From NCBI GenBank assembly GCA_047291315.1, contig JBDPYZ010000010.1, positions 1-64,000 on the forward strand: 64,000 nucleotides of DNA, in the 5' to 3' direction. A model generated the notes under the pieces. That model had not been told where the DNA came from and did no database searches. It saw only the letters and a program-made list of their open reading frames with translations. The stretch is from Arsenophonus fragariae. Lineage in GTDB: Bacteria > Pseudomonadota > Gammaproteobacteria > Enterobacterales > Enterobacteriaceae. Shown one piece after another: positions 50,461 to 59,171 of the stretch. A program made the position numbers and the translations under genes. The stretch's first letter is position 1. Each line of letters starts with the position of its first letter.

Positions 50461-51540
50461 GGCATGAGCGTCGCTGCTTTGCAGCTCCAATCCGAGGCAA
50501 CGCCCTTTTCATTTTTTATACTCTGCGCTATGTATATTCCGCGACCGACTAAACTACTCTTTCAATACGATGACGGTTAGAATCAATTCCTCGACAAACA
50601 TGGCGATAATGTTAGTGAAATGGGCTCAACTTTCTATCGAACATGCTCGCCTGGGTATCTTGCCATGGGCGTTATTCGTTATTGTTATTTTTGTCAAAAT
50701 TGTAAATCAAAGCCTGCGGTCTTAAAAACCACTGAGCAGCTAGTTGCCCAAGCAACGCCACATTATCCTGATTGTGATTGGCAACACATCACCTTTACAA
50801 TGCCCTCACTTGCTTTGGCCCGCTTTTTTGGCAACAATAGCCACCCTTAATCAACTTTTTCGCTGGCAACGCATGCCTTGCTCCGCTTTCCTTCGCCCGT
50901 AAAGTGCATCAATTGGTATCTTCTGGGCACTCATGCTTATTCAAACAACTTAATCAACATCACCATATTCGACGATGAGTTGACCTACAACACGGCCTTT
51001 TTCTTTAAGAAAGTTATTTTTGTACCTAACTTTTTAGCCATATTCCGACTGATGAGACATCGATACCTTGAAGCCCAATACCAACGCTATTGAAAAATTC
51101 ATTTAGCAAAAAAGAACTGTGGTTGCCGGCGCAATGTCCGATTAAAAACTGCCTCTCATCTGGCTGTCATCACTATTGTAATATCAGCCAACAGCATCGA
51201 CATAAAATTTTATCGCAAGAGAAGATGCTCTGTCAACCACTTGGCATAAAAATGATCATACCATGGTTTTTAGCAGAATCCGCGGAAGTTTATTGCTAAA
51301 GTCTATCGAAACGTTGAGAAATGATAGCACCACGATAAACCGAGGGTTTGCCGCGTTAATGAAAAGGAGAGCTTTTTAAAATACCGATCCGCTACAAATA
51401 CTGTGAATCGACTGCGATTTGTCCGTCAAAAATGAGACAAAAACGACCTTTTATTGTCCAAAGGCGAGAGAAAATAATTGAAAAACGATGTCACAAGCCG
51501 CAACCTAAGATTGAATTATTGATCTATAATTCGGCGTTTA
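50460..51540 (+). mobile_element. IS91-family transposase remnant
   Basis: Frames shifting many times carry the IS91-type (HUH, Y2 rolling-circle) transposase order. Near the start are MYIPRPTKLLF and FLDKHGDN, then a cysteine-rich block CQNCKSK, then TPHYPDCDWQHITFTMPSL, the most telling motif. Later come YLEAQYQR, KIHLAKK, the KILSQEKMLCQPL region (usual LSQEEMLGRYISH) and a GFAALMKR-like end near 51350. IS91 elements move by rolling-circle replication without target duplication. At least eight breaks show it is long dead. The exact ends cannot be fixed by eye. From 51541 to 51993 I see nothing else. Confidence 0.7.
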
Positions 51541-51993
51541 GGTGATAAATTACTCACATTGATGGTTTCATCGCCAGCCAAAGAATAAAACTAACACGAT
51601 TTTGAAGTTGTTACCACAACAAAATACTGCAATCACCTAATCGAAAGTTAATCCAGTTTCCTAACCATGAACAAAATAAAGGCTATTTAAGTAACAATAA
51701 CTAATATAAATTTAAAAGCCTTATTTATTTTATAAAACACTATAAAAAATAGACAATTTTAAAATACCTATTTATATCCAATAATATTGTTATAAATATT
51801 GCTAGAAAAATCGTCAATTTATTTATTATTTAATTTAATAGTTAGCTAATAATATTTTAGATAACTTAATAACCATTGAAAGAATAAAGTAATTAATTTT
51901 AATCAAAACTATCGCAACTCATCAAACAGCATATATACTCCAAACACAGTGACAACCGCCAACCTTTAGGCTGAGATGAATCTCAATAGTAGC

Positions 51994-52872
51994 CTAAGCT
52001 AAATTTCTAAATATCATCTCCTGAAATAAATATACCGGCTCACTGGAGGTAATTATTTTTTGTTTGATAAGTTCTACACAATTTTCTGAGTCATACTCCA
52101 TTTTCTGCAAAAGATCTTCTAGATCTAATTTGGAATAATTATTAGGATTATCACCAAAATCAATAGGATTGAATTTGCCTTCATAACTATCCCACAGGAT
52201 ATTATCTTTTTGTAAATCTGAATGAAAAATATTTTTTTCTGCGATACTCACCAACATACTTCCAAATTTTTCAATCGCATCCGCCGGCAACGAATCTACC
52301 TTACTTAAGGGTATACCGGCAATTTTCTTCATTCTGACAAATAAATTTTCGTCATCATGATAAATTTTTGAGCTGCCTTCACTGCCATAGTAATGACGAA
52401 AAAAAGCAATAGATTTTTCAATGGCACCAAACTCACTATCATCCAAGTCGTTATAGTTTTCATGGTATTTTTTCAGCACATAATTTTCATCACTATCTTG
52501 AAAAACTTCACCATCAACTCCTGAATGGATCGGGCGGTTAGCAAAATAAGATAAGGTATGAACATTTCCATCTTGATCATTAACTTGCGCTTCAATGGGT
52601 ACTATTTTGTATTGCTCTGCCCAATGCGGTATTTGTTCGTATTGAAGATAATGAATAGCAAATTCTAATGGGTTATGGCAACTATTTGCAGGAAAATTAT
52701 ATTTGGACAGTAATTCTTCCGTCCGCTTTCTGTTCTCGTAATTATCAATTCCACCATTATTTTCAATAAGATAGTCTTCTGGTGTCATATTTCGACTAGT
52801 TGATGAAGAAGGAAAATTTGTACTACAGCCAGCGCTGTTTATTGCAGTATAACATGATATGGAAAGGAGCAT
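51994..52872 (-). CDS. NleH/OspG-like kinase, putative type III effector, 292 aa
   Basis: The length matches NleH (293). After a Ser/Asn-rich N-terminus of about 60 residues comes a small kinase-like fold. A lysine in ENYVLKKYHENY (134/135) is the candidate ATP-binding Lys. VRMKKIAGIPLSKVDSLP is near 179-196. The catalytic loop is IFHSDLQKDNILWD, with His217, Asp219 and Asn224, and the metal-binding Asp-Phe-Gly is at 238-240 (FNPIDFGDN). MKKIAGIPLS and the short C-lobe are typical of the OspG/NleH family, which are injected kinases that interfere with NF-kappaB or ubiquitin-conjugating enzymes. The usual Lys of the catalytic loop is Gln, with Lys one position later. It is intact while its neighbours are broken. 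Confidence 0.75.
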   Translation of the reverse strand: MLLSISCYTAINSAGCSTNFPSSSTSRNMTPEDYLIENNGGIDNYENRKRTEELLSKYNFPANSCHNPLEFAIHYLQYEQIPHWAEQYKIVPIEAQVNDQDGNVHTLSYFANRPIHSGVDGEVFQDSDENYVLKKYHENYNDLDDSEFGAIEKSIAFFRHYYGSEGSSKIYHDDENLFVRMKKIAGIPLSKVDSLPADAIEKFGSMLVSIAEKNIFHSDLQKDNILWDSYEGKFNPIDFGDNPNNYSKLDLEDLLQKMEYDSENCVELIKQKIITSSEPVYLFQEMIFRNLA

Positions 52873-53210
52873 AGTCTATTAATCCTATTGTTACTCTTAT
52901 GGTTATATTTATCAATAACTTCCAGAACCGATAACTATATTACTATAACCATTTTTATGTAAAAAAATAGAAAAATGTAAATAAAAATAACATAACTGAT
53001 AAAAATTCAATCGCAATTTCTATGCAAAAATTTTATTAATCCAGAAATATTAATAAAATCACAAGAAATAATTTATTGTTTTTAACAAAAACAAAGCAAT
53101 AATCTTTTAATAATCATAAATCATATTAAAAGTAAGCAAATAAATTAAATTATTCATAACAATCCAAAGAAATTCTTATACGGTTATAACCTTATTTTTT
53201 TGTTTGTCTG

Positions 53211-54581
53211 TTATTTTCCAATACAGAAGCTGGAAAAAATTCTACCTAATAAATCATCAGAGCTAAATTCCCCGGTAATTTCACTTAATGCTTGCTGAGT
53301 CAAACGAAGTTCTTCAGCTAATAATTCACCTGAGTGAGCAACCACTAATTTTTGATATCCTTGCTGCAAATGCTCAGCTGCTATATTAAGCGCTTGAATA
53401 TGACGGCGCCTGGCTAAGAACCCACCTTCAATATAATGATTAAATCCAATGCTTTGCTTTAAGTGCTGACGTAGTAAATCAATACCTTCTTTTCGATAAG
53501 CTGAAAGGCGAATAAGTGAGAAGTTACCAACTTTTGTTATCGCTATTGGTTCATCAGTTATATCCACTTTATTTCTAATTACCGTAATAGGTAAAGATTT
53601 CGGCAATCGCGCCATAAATTCAGGCCAAATTTGCTCAGGTTCAGTTGCCTGTGTCGTCGTACTATCCACCATAAATAATATATGATCAGCTTGCTCTATT
53701 TCCTGCCAAGCTCGTTCAATACCTATTCTCTCAACTTCATCTGTCGCTTCACGTAAACCAGCCGTATCAATAATATGCAGTGGCATACCATCAATATGAA
53801 TATGTTCCCGTAATACATCTCGGGTTGTACCGGCAATATCGGTTACAATCGCCGTTTCACGCCCAGATAGTGCATTTAATAAGCTAGATTTACCGGAATT
53901 CGGTCTTCCAGCAATAACAACTTTCATGCCTTCTCGTAATAAACTGCCTTGATAAGCTTGTAAATGCACACTATCTAAATGGGCTATCACCTCATTCAAT
54001 TTTGTTTCTATTTTACCATCAGACAAAAAATCAATTTCTTCATCTGGAAAATCAATCGCCGCTTCAACGTAAATCCGCAAGTTAGTGAGTGCTTCCACCA
54101 TTTCATAAATTTGTAGCGAGAAAACACCTTTTAAGGAATTTATCGCTGACCGAGCAGCCTGTTCAGTGCTCGCATCTATAAGATCAGCAATGGCTTCAGC
54201 CTGAGCTAAATCCATTTTATCATTAAGAAAAGCGCGTTCAGAAAATTCACCCGGATTGGCAATACGGATTTCATCGATAGCTAAAATCCGCTTAAGTAAT
54301 AAATCAATAATTACCGGCCCACCATGTCCTTGCAATTCAAGAACATCTTCACCAGTAAATGAGTTGGGTGCAGGAAAATAGAGTGCTATTCCCTGATCTA
54401 ACACTTTGCCATTAGTATCATAGAAAGGAAGGTAATCCCCATAGCGTGGCTGAGGTAATTTACCTAAAACAATTCGGGCTACCTCAATAACTTTTGGCCC
54501 TGATATTCGCAAAATACCAACACCACCACGTCCAGGAGGCGTTGCCTGCGCAATAATTGTATCATTGGTATATATACTCAT
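53211..54581 (-). CDS. mnmE: tRNA modification GTPase MnmE
   Basis: The protein has 456 residues (454 in E. coli). The N-terminal folate-binding domain begins TIIAQATPPGRGGVGILRIS. The G domain has Walker A GRPNSGKSSLLNALSG near residue 223, the GTTRD switch near 250, DTAGLREATDEVERIGI near 270 and the specificity NKVD near 340. The C-terminal CIGK, whose Cys is needed for modification, is intact. With MnmG it makes the 5-carboxymethylaminomethyl group on wobble uridine. It lies downstream of yidC as in E. coli. The 338-base gap 52873-53210 holds no gene that I can see. Confidence 0.97.
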   Translation of the reverse strand: MSIYTNDTIIAQATPPGRGGVGILRISGPKVIEVARIVLGKLPQPRYGDYLPFYDTNGKVLDQGIALYFPAPNSFTGEDVLELQGHGGPVIIDLLLKRILAIDEIRIANPGEFSERAFLNDKMDLAQAEAIADLIDASTEQAARSAINSLKGVFSLQIYEMVEALTNLRIYVEAAIDFPDEEIDFLSDGKIETKLNEVIAHLDSVHLQAYQGSLLREGMKVVIAGRPNSGKSSLLNALSGRETAIVTDIAGTTRDVLREHIHIDGMPLHIIDTAGLREATDEVERIGIERAWQEIEQADHILFMVDSTTTQATEPEQIWPEFMARLPKSLPITVIRNKVDITDEPIAITKVGNFSLIRLSAYRKEGIDLLRQHLKQSIGFNHYIEGGFLARRRHIQALNIAAEHLQQGYQKLVVAHSGELLAEELRLTQQALSEITGEFSSDDLLGRIFSSFCIGK

Positions 54582-54612
54582 TTTACTCTCAATTCTTACA
54601 ATAAATATGACT

Positions 54613-54634
54613 AAGGCGGTCTAATGACCGCCTT
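54613..54634. terminator. Hairpin between yidC and mnmE
   Basis: AAGGCGGT (54613-54620) pairs perfectly with ACCGCCTT (54627-54634) around six bases. It separates yidC from mnmE on the minus strand. No good T run follows on that strand, so it may only attenuate, or shape mRNA ends. Confidence 0.45.
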
Positions 54635-54689
54635 AATACATTTTCTATTTTGTTACTTTCATCAATTCTAAATAACAAAATGCCAAAAC

Positions 54690-56327
54690 TTATTTTTTAT
54701 CACGGCTATGGAGACCTCGCTTTTCTAATCCACGATAAATAATTTGTTGCTGGATAATCGCCACCAGGTTACTAACGATATAGTATAAAACTAAACCTGA
54801 AGGAAACCACAAGAAAAATACCGTAAAAATAACAGGCATATAGGTCATAATTTTCTGTTGCATAGGATCAGTTACTGTCGTTGGTGACATTTTCTGAATA
54901 ATATACATCGTCAACCCCATTAACAACGGCAGAATATAGTATGGATCCTGGGCTGATAGATCTTGGATCCAACCAATAAAGGGAGCATGACGTAGCTCGA
55001 TAGAACCCATCAACATATAATATAAAGCAAGGAAAATAGGCATTTGAATCAATAAAGGCAGACAACCACCTAACGGATTGACTTTTTCTGCTTTGTAGAG
55101 TGCCATCATTTCTTGACTCATACGTTGCTTATCATCACCAATCCGTTCTTTCATCGCCGCAAGTTTAGGCTGCAACAGACGCATTTTTGCCATTGAAGTA
55201 TATTGTGCTTTGGTTAATGGATACATAATTCCGCGCACAATAAAAGTAATAACAATGATTGAAAAGCCCCAATTACCGATAAAACCATGAATAAATTTCA
55301 ATAATTTAAATAACGGTTGAGAAATAAACCACAGCCAACCATAATCAACGGTTAAATCTAAATGTGGCGCAACTGCTACCATTTCCGATTGTAATTCAGG
55401 ACCTAGCCACAATGTTGAAATGTAATTACCTTTACTATTAGCCGCTACTGTTATCGGTGAACTCTTATATCCAATAATAGCAATGGCTTTATCTAAATCT
55501 ATTGTATAGAAGGTGTTTTGGTTCTGATAACCAGGGATCCATGCAGTAGCAAAATATTGCTGCAACATTGCTACCCAACCATCTTTAGTCTTAACGTTTA
55601 AATTATTATCAGTAATATCACTGAAACTATATTTTTTATAATTCGTTTCATCGGAAGAATACGCTGTGCCACGATAGGTATGTAAGGCAAAATTATTACT
55701 TCCTGTATCACGTTCTTTTGGTAGTTCTGCCGTCTGTTTCAATTGACCGAAAAAAGCCAGCGTCAACGGTTTGGCACTATTATTGTCAATATTATACTCA
55801 ACAGAAATATTATATTGACCGCGTTTTAATACATAGATTTTCTGATAAACCTCGCCATCTTTACCAGTGAAGGTAAGAGGAATACGCAGTTCATCTTGGC
55901 CATATTGCAACTCATAATTCGTTGCAGTTGATAGATATAAAGGACGCAATCCGTTATTGTAGCCAGGGTTATCGGGACCATCCTGACCGATCAAGCCACT
56001 CTGTGCTTGATAAATAAAATCTTTACTGGTTTCCAATAAACGAAACGGATCAGATGAGTGTAATTCCTTAGGGTAAAGCAACAGATCAGCCGCATCAATA
56101 TCGCCTCCGCGTGTATTGATGCGTAATTCAAGCACATCAGTTTTTACTCTGATAAATTTAGCTTGCTCATGACCTAGATTAGCTTGGTCATCATGACTTG
56201 GCATATCCATTTGTTTTACGATTTGGTCAGCCTTTATAGGTTGTGTTTTATCACTTTCCCATGCCTGCCAAATTAAAAACGAAACAAATAGCAAAGCAAT
56301 GAATAAAAGATTGCGTTGCGAATCCAT
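54690..56327 (-). CDS. yidC: Membrane protein insertase YidC
   Basis: The protein has 545 residues (548 in E. coli). An N-terminal membrane anchor (LLFIALLFVSFLIWQAW) is followed by the large periplasmic domain from about residue 25 to 340. The conserved five-helix insertase core comes next, with IHGFIGNWGFSIIVITFIVR and its positively charged Arg in the hydrophilic groove, then KAQYTSMAKMRLLQPKL, LGGCLPLLIQMPIFLALY and the final PSGLVLYYIVSNL. It inserts small membrane proteins alone and assists SecYEG. It follows yidD-rnpA-rpmH. Confidence 0.97.
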   Translation of the reverse strand: MDSQRNLLFIALLFVSFLIWQAWESDKTQPIKADQIVKQMDMPSHDDQANLGHEQAKFIRVKTDVLELRINTRGGDIDAADLLLYPKELHSSDPFRLLETSKDFIYQAQSGLIGQDGPDNPGYNNGLRPLYLSTATNYELQYGQDELRIPLTFTGKDGEVYQKIYVLKRGQYNISVEYNIDNNSAKPLTLAFFGQLKQTAELPKERDTGSNNFALHTYRGTAYSSDETNYKKYSFSDITDNNLNVKTKDGWVAMLQQYFATAWIPGYQNQNTFYTIDLDKAIAIIGYKSSPITVAANSKGNYISTLWLGPELQSEMVAVAPHLDLTVDYGWLWFISQPLFKLLKFIHGFIGNWGFSIIVITFIVRGIMYPLTKAQYTSMAKMRLLQPKLAAMKERIGDDKQRMSQEMMALYKAEKVNPLGGCLPLLIQMPIFLALYYMLMGSIELRHAPFIGWIQDLSAQDPYYILPLLMGLTMYIIQKMSPTTVTDPMQQKIMTYMPVIFTVFFLWFPSGLVLYYIVSNLVAIIQQQIIYRGLEKRGLHSRDKK

Positions 56328-56339
56328 CGTTAATGTTCT

Positions 56340-56591
56340 CTATTTATGGTCATTCTGTCTAGGTGGAACTGGATCGTCACCACCGCTATGTAATGGATGG
56401 CATTTTAATACGCGTTTCATCATTAACCAACCACCTTTTATCAATCCAAATCGATATAATACCTCAATCCCATATTGTGAGCAGGTGGGGTTGAAACGGC
56501 AGCAGGTCCCTAATAATGGACTTATTATCAATTGATAACCTCTTATCATCGAGATTAATAACCGCGAGCCAAACGACAGTGACGACGCCAT
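56340..56591 (-). CDS. yidD: Membrane protein insertion efficiency factor YidD
   Basis: The protein has 83 residues (85 in E. coli): an amphipathic N-terminal helix, then YQLIISPLLGTCCRFNPTCS and QYGIEVLYRFGLIKGGW, then KRVLKCHPLHSGGDDPVP. The conserved cysteines and the SPLLG...C.PTCS motif identify the family. It is a small inner-membrane-associated helper of YidC. It overlaps the rnpA end by 37 bases and sits 12 bases before yidC, as in other enterobacteria. Confidence 0.95.
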   Translation of the reverse strand: MASSLSFGSRLLISMIRGYQLIISPLLGTCCRFNPTCSQYGIEVLYRFGLIKGGWLMMKRVLKCHPLHSGGDDPVPPRQNDHK

Positions 56592-56914
56592 AATTTGCCT
56601 AATGTTTCGGTGATTTCTTGATTATCCAAATCAGCAACCCCCTTTCTTACTAATATCACAAAATCCATAGAAGGCAACTCATTCTGATGTAAACGAAAAT
56701 ATTCTCTCGTTAGTCGCTTAATGCGATTACGTTCATGAGCCCGTCTAACATTTTTTTTCGCGATAGTAAGACCAATGCGCGGGTACCCCAGCTTATTAAG
56801 GCGTCCAAGAATGGTGATTTCTGGAGAACTCGCCCGTTGTTGCTGCTGAAAGACATAATCAAAATGCATGGGAGTTAATAATCTTAACTCCCTAGGAAAA
56901 GCAAGCATAACCAC
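56555..56914 (-). CDS. rnpA: Ribonuclease P protein component
   Basis: The protein has 119 residues, as in E. coli, beginning at GTG 56914 (MVMLAFPRELRLL). The RNA-binding RNR region KKNVRRAHERNRIKRLTREY is intact, as is the C-terminal LWRRHCRLARGY. It partners the RnpB RNA to process tRNA 5' ends. It lies 13 bases after the rpmH stop, in the conserved rpmH-rnpA-yidD-yidC order. Confidence 0.96.
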   Translation of the reverse strand: MVMLAFPRELRLLTPMHFDYVFQQQQRASSPEITILGRLNKLGYPRIGLTIAKKNVRRAHERNRIKRLTREYFRLHQNELPSMDFVILVRKGVADLDNQEITETLGKLWRRHCRLARGY

Positions 56915-56927
56915 TTCGATAGGGTTA

Positions 56928-57071
56928 TTACTCTGAAGAAACGGTCAGACGAGCGCGGCCTTTAGCACGACGACGAGCCAAAACCTGACGACCATTTTTA
57001 GTAGCCATACGAGCACGAAAACCATGAGAACGGTTACGCTTTAGTAGGGACGGTTGAAAAGTGCATTTCAT
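56928..57071 (-). CDS. rpmH: Large ribosomal subunit protein bL34
   Basis: The protein has 47 residues and is very basic: MKCTFQPSLLKRNRSHGFR, then ATKNGRQVLARRRAKGR and the end ARLTVSSE. E. coli L34 has 46 residues and MKRTFQPS; here the third residue is Cys and one residue is added at the end. It is a 50S core protein. It is the first gene of the leftward rpmH-rnpA-yidD-yidC-mnmE run, divergent from dnaA. Confidence 0.97.
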   Translation of the reverse strand: MKCTFQPSLLKRNRSHGFRARMATKNGRQVLARRRAKGRARLTVSSE

Positions 57072-57218
57072 AGCGGTTTCTACCTAACTTAACAAAATAG
57101 TTATTATTGATTCAGTAAATTCGTGGGTGACCAGCGGAATAAAACAGTACTGATATATCCAATCTTAACAATACCAATATAGCAAAGAGGCAGGATTGTA
57201 ATAAAATATCTAGCATTA

Positions 57219-57242
57219 CGCAATGCCGCAATGCCGCAATGC
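57219..57242. repeat. Tandem octamer, three exact copies
   Basis: CGCAATGC is repeated three times without a gap in the rpmH-dnaA intergenic region. It lies about 150 bases upstream of the rpmH start and 540 before dnaA. I know no assigned role. Confidence 0.9.
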
Positions 57243-57400
57243 AGGAGACAAACTTCGACGCTTTTCTCCACCATTAGCTACCATAAAACTTAAACTAATA
57301 CCCTACTTTTCTTTCTTACCAAGTACTGCCAGAAAACTGGAAAAATGATGATATCACACACAAGATGCAAAATTATACGGATTCTCATAGAAATCTCAAG

Positions 57401-57760
57401 GATCATTAAAGGATCAAAAAATTATTTGGATCAAGATAGAGACTAATCGCCAAGTTTGTTCTAAACTTATCTGTTACTAGGTGTTATGTATATCTAATAT
57501 ATGTGTTAGTATTCTTTTTGCTTTCTTATTGCATTTTACACATCTTGCTCCTAAATTTAATCCTGTGGATGAAAAGTGCTAAAACTGTGTAAAAGAGTGA
57601 GGAGCTTATTCAGATTTTGCATTATGATCTATTATAGTGTACTGAGATCATAGTATAATTGTACAAGCTGATATAGTTTATCGCGCAAATTTTCGGTAAA
57701 TCTTTTCTGAGGTATTAACAGTTTTTATTACCTATTAAATTTAATAATTTTCCATTGATC
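57401..57760. promoter_or_regulatory. dnaA promoter region with GATC cluster and DnaA-box-like site
   Basis: Between rpmH and dnaA the DNA is A/T-rich. It holds six GATC sites (57401, 57412, 57429, 57626, 57646, 57757), more than chance in 360 bases. There is one DnaA-box-like TGTGGATGA at 57564-57572, one mismatch from TGTGGATAA. In E. coli dnaA represses itself through such a box and is also controlled by Dam methylation and SeqA. I infer the same here. There is no full set of strong boxes, so I do not call it an origin. Confidence 0.5.
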
Positions 57761-57781
57761 TTGTTTTTAGGGGAGTCTTTC

Positions 57782-59167
57782 GTGTCATTTTCACTTTGGC
57801 AGCAATGTCTTGCCCGATTGCAGGATGAGTTACCTGCCACAGAATTCAGTCTGTGGATACGCCCTCTGCAGGCAGAATTGAGTGATAACACATTAGCACT
57901 CTATGCTCCTAACCGCTTTGTATTAGATTGGGTAAGAGATAAATACATCAATAATATTAATGAATTATTGAGTGATTTTTGTGGTTCTGATGTGCCTGCA
58001 TTGAAATTCGAAGTGGGTAATAAACCGCAAATAACGCAAAGCGGTGCTTCAACGCATACCGCAGCAAATAAAACCATTTCGACTCCAATAAATTCAACAA
58101 TACGTCCTAGTTGGGACAATACACAACTTCAACCTGAAATCGCCTATCGTTCAAATGTGAACCCTAAGCATACATTCAATAACTTTGTCGAAGGTAAATC
58201 AAACCAACTTGCTCGCGCCGCTGCTAGCCAAGTAGCCGACAATCCTGGCGGAGCTTATAATCCACTTTTCCTTTATGGTGGAACAGGATTAGGTAAAACT
58301 CACTTACTTCATGCAGTAGGTAATAACATCATGGCGCGCAAAGCGAATGCAAAAGTGGTTTATATGCATTCTGAGCGTTTTGTCCAAGACATGGTAAAGG
58401 CGTTACAAAATAATGCGATTGAAGATTTTAAACGTTATTATCGCTCGGTAGATGCATTATTAATTGATGACATTCAATTTTTTGCTAATAAAGAGCGTTC
58501 TCAAGAAGAGTTTTTTCATACTTTTAATGCTTTACTCGAAGGTAACCAGCAAATCATTCTAACCTCAGATCGTTATCCTAAAGAAATACATGGGGTTGAA
58601 GACCGACTAAAATCTCGTTTTGGCTGGGGATTGACTGTTGCGATTGAACCACCAGAATTGGAAACACGTGTAGCTATCCTGATGAAAAAAGCGGATGAAA
58701 ATCAGATCCAACTGCCTGATGAAGTCGCTTTCTTTATTGCCAAACGCTTGCGATCAAACGTTCGAGAGCTCGAAGGGGCATTGAATCGGGTTATCGCCAA
58801 TGCTAATTTTACCGGTCGTGCAATTACCATTGATTTTGTTCGCGAAGCATTGCGCGATCTACTAGCATTACAAGAAAAACTTGTCACTATTGATAATATT
58901 CAAAAAACAGTTGCTGAATACTACAAAATTAAAGTTGCTGATTTGTTATCCAAGCGCCGTTCCCGTTCTGTGGCGCGTCCGAGGCAAATGGCAATGGCAT
59001 TAGCAAAAGAGCTGACAAACCATAGTTTGCCTGAAATTGGGGATGCCTTTTGTGGACGAGATCATACAACCGTACTCCATGCTTGTCGAAAAATCGAGCA
59101 ATTACGGGAAGAAAGTCACGACATCAAAGAAGATTTTTCTAACTTAATAAGAACATTATCATCATAA
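57782..59167 (+). CDS. dnaA: Chromosomal replication initiator DnaA
   Basis: GTG 57782, after GGGGAGT, gives a 461-residue protein (467 in E. coli); a longer frame from 57755 lacks a ribosome site. Domain I is SLWQQCLARLQDELPATEFS, domain II is a short linker, and domain III is an AAA+ ATPase with Walker A GGTGLGKTHLLHAVGN near 166 and Walker B LLIDDIQFFANKERSQEE near 230, with the arginine-finger region GWGLTVAIEPPELE. Domain IV contains the DNA-binding signature GDAFCGRDHTTVLHACRKI. It opens the replication origin. It starts the dnaA-dnaN-recF-gyrB run. Confidence 0.98.
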   Translation: MSFSLWQQCLARLQDELPATEFSLWIRPLQAELSDNTLALYAPNRFVLDWVRDKYINNINELLSDFCGSDVPALKFEVGNKPQITQSGASTHTAANKTISTPINSTIRPSWDNTQLQPEIAYRSNVNPKHTFNNFVEGKSNQLARAAASQVADNPGGAYNPLFLYGGTGLGKTHLLHAVGNNIMARKANAKVVYMHSERFVQDMVKALQNNAIEDFKRYYRSVDALLIDDIQFFANKERSQEEFFHTFNALLEGNQQIILTSDRYPKEIHGVEDRLKSRFGWGLTVAIEPPELETRVAILMKKADENQIQLPDEVAFFIAKRLRSNVRELEGALNRVIANANFTGRAITIDFVREALRDLLALQEKLVTIDNIQKTVAEYYKIKVADLLSKRRSRSVARPRQMAMALAKELTNHSLPEIGDAFCGRDHTTVLHACRKIEQLREESHDIKEDFSNLIRTLSS

Positions 59168-59171
59168 TGCT

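Noticed and set aside
52820..52872. Lipoprotein signal in the kinase-like gene (SAGC near residue 16)
   Set aside because: The hydrophobic run is short and position -3 is Ser, not the usual Leu; family members are injected soluble proteins.
3735..53000. Treating the many frameshifts as sequencing errors
   Set aside because: Housekeeping genes of up to 2.4 kb and two adhesins of 4.5-4.8 kb are unbroken, while lesions in the broken genes include stops, deletions and lost motifs, not only homopolymer length changes. A lone error remains possible for rraA.
57401..57760. Calling the rpmH-dnaA gap the chromosomal origin
   Set aside because: Only one DnaA-box-like site with a mismatch is visible; a true origin in this group normally has several strong boxes, and in E. 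coli it lies elsewhere.
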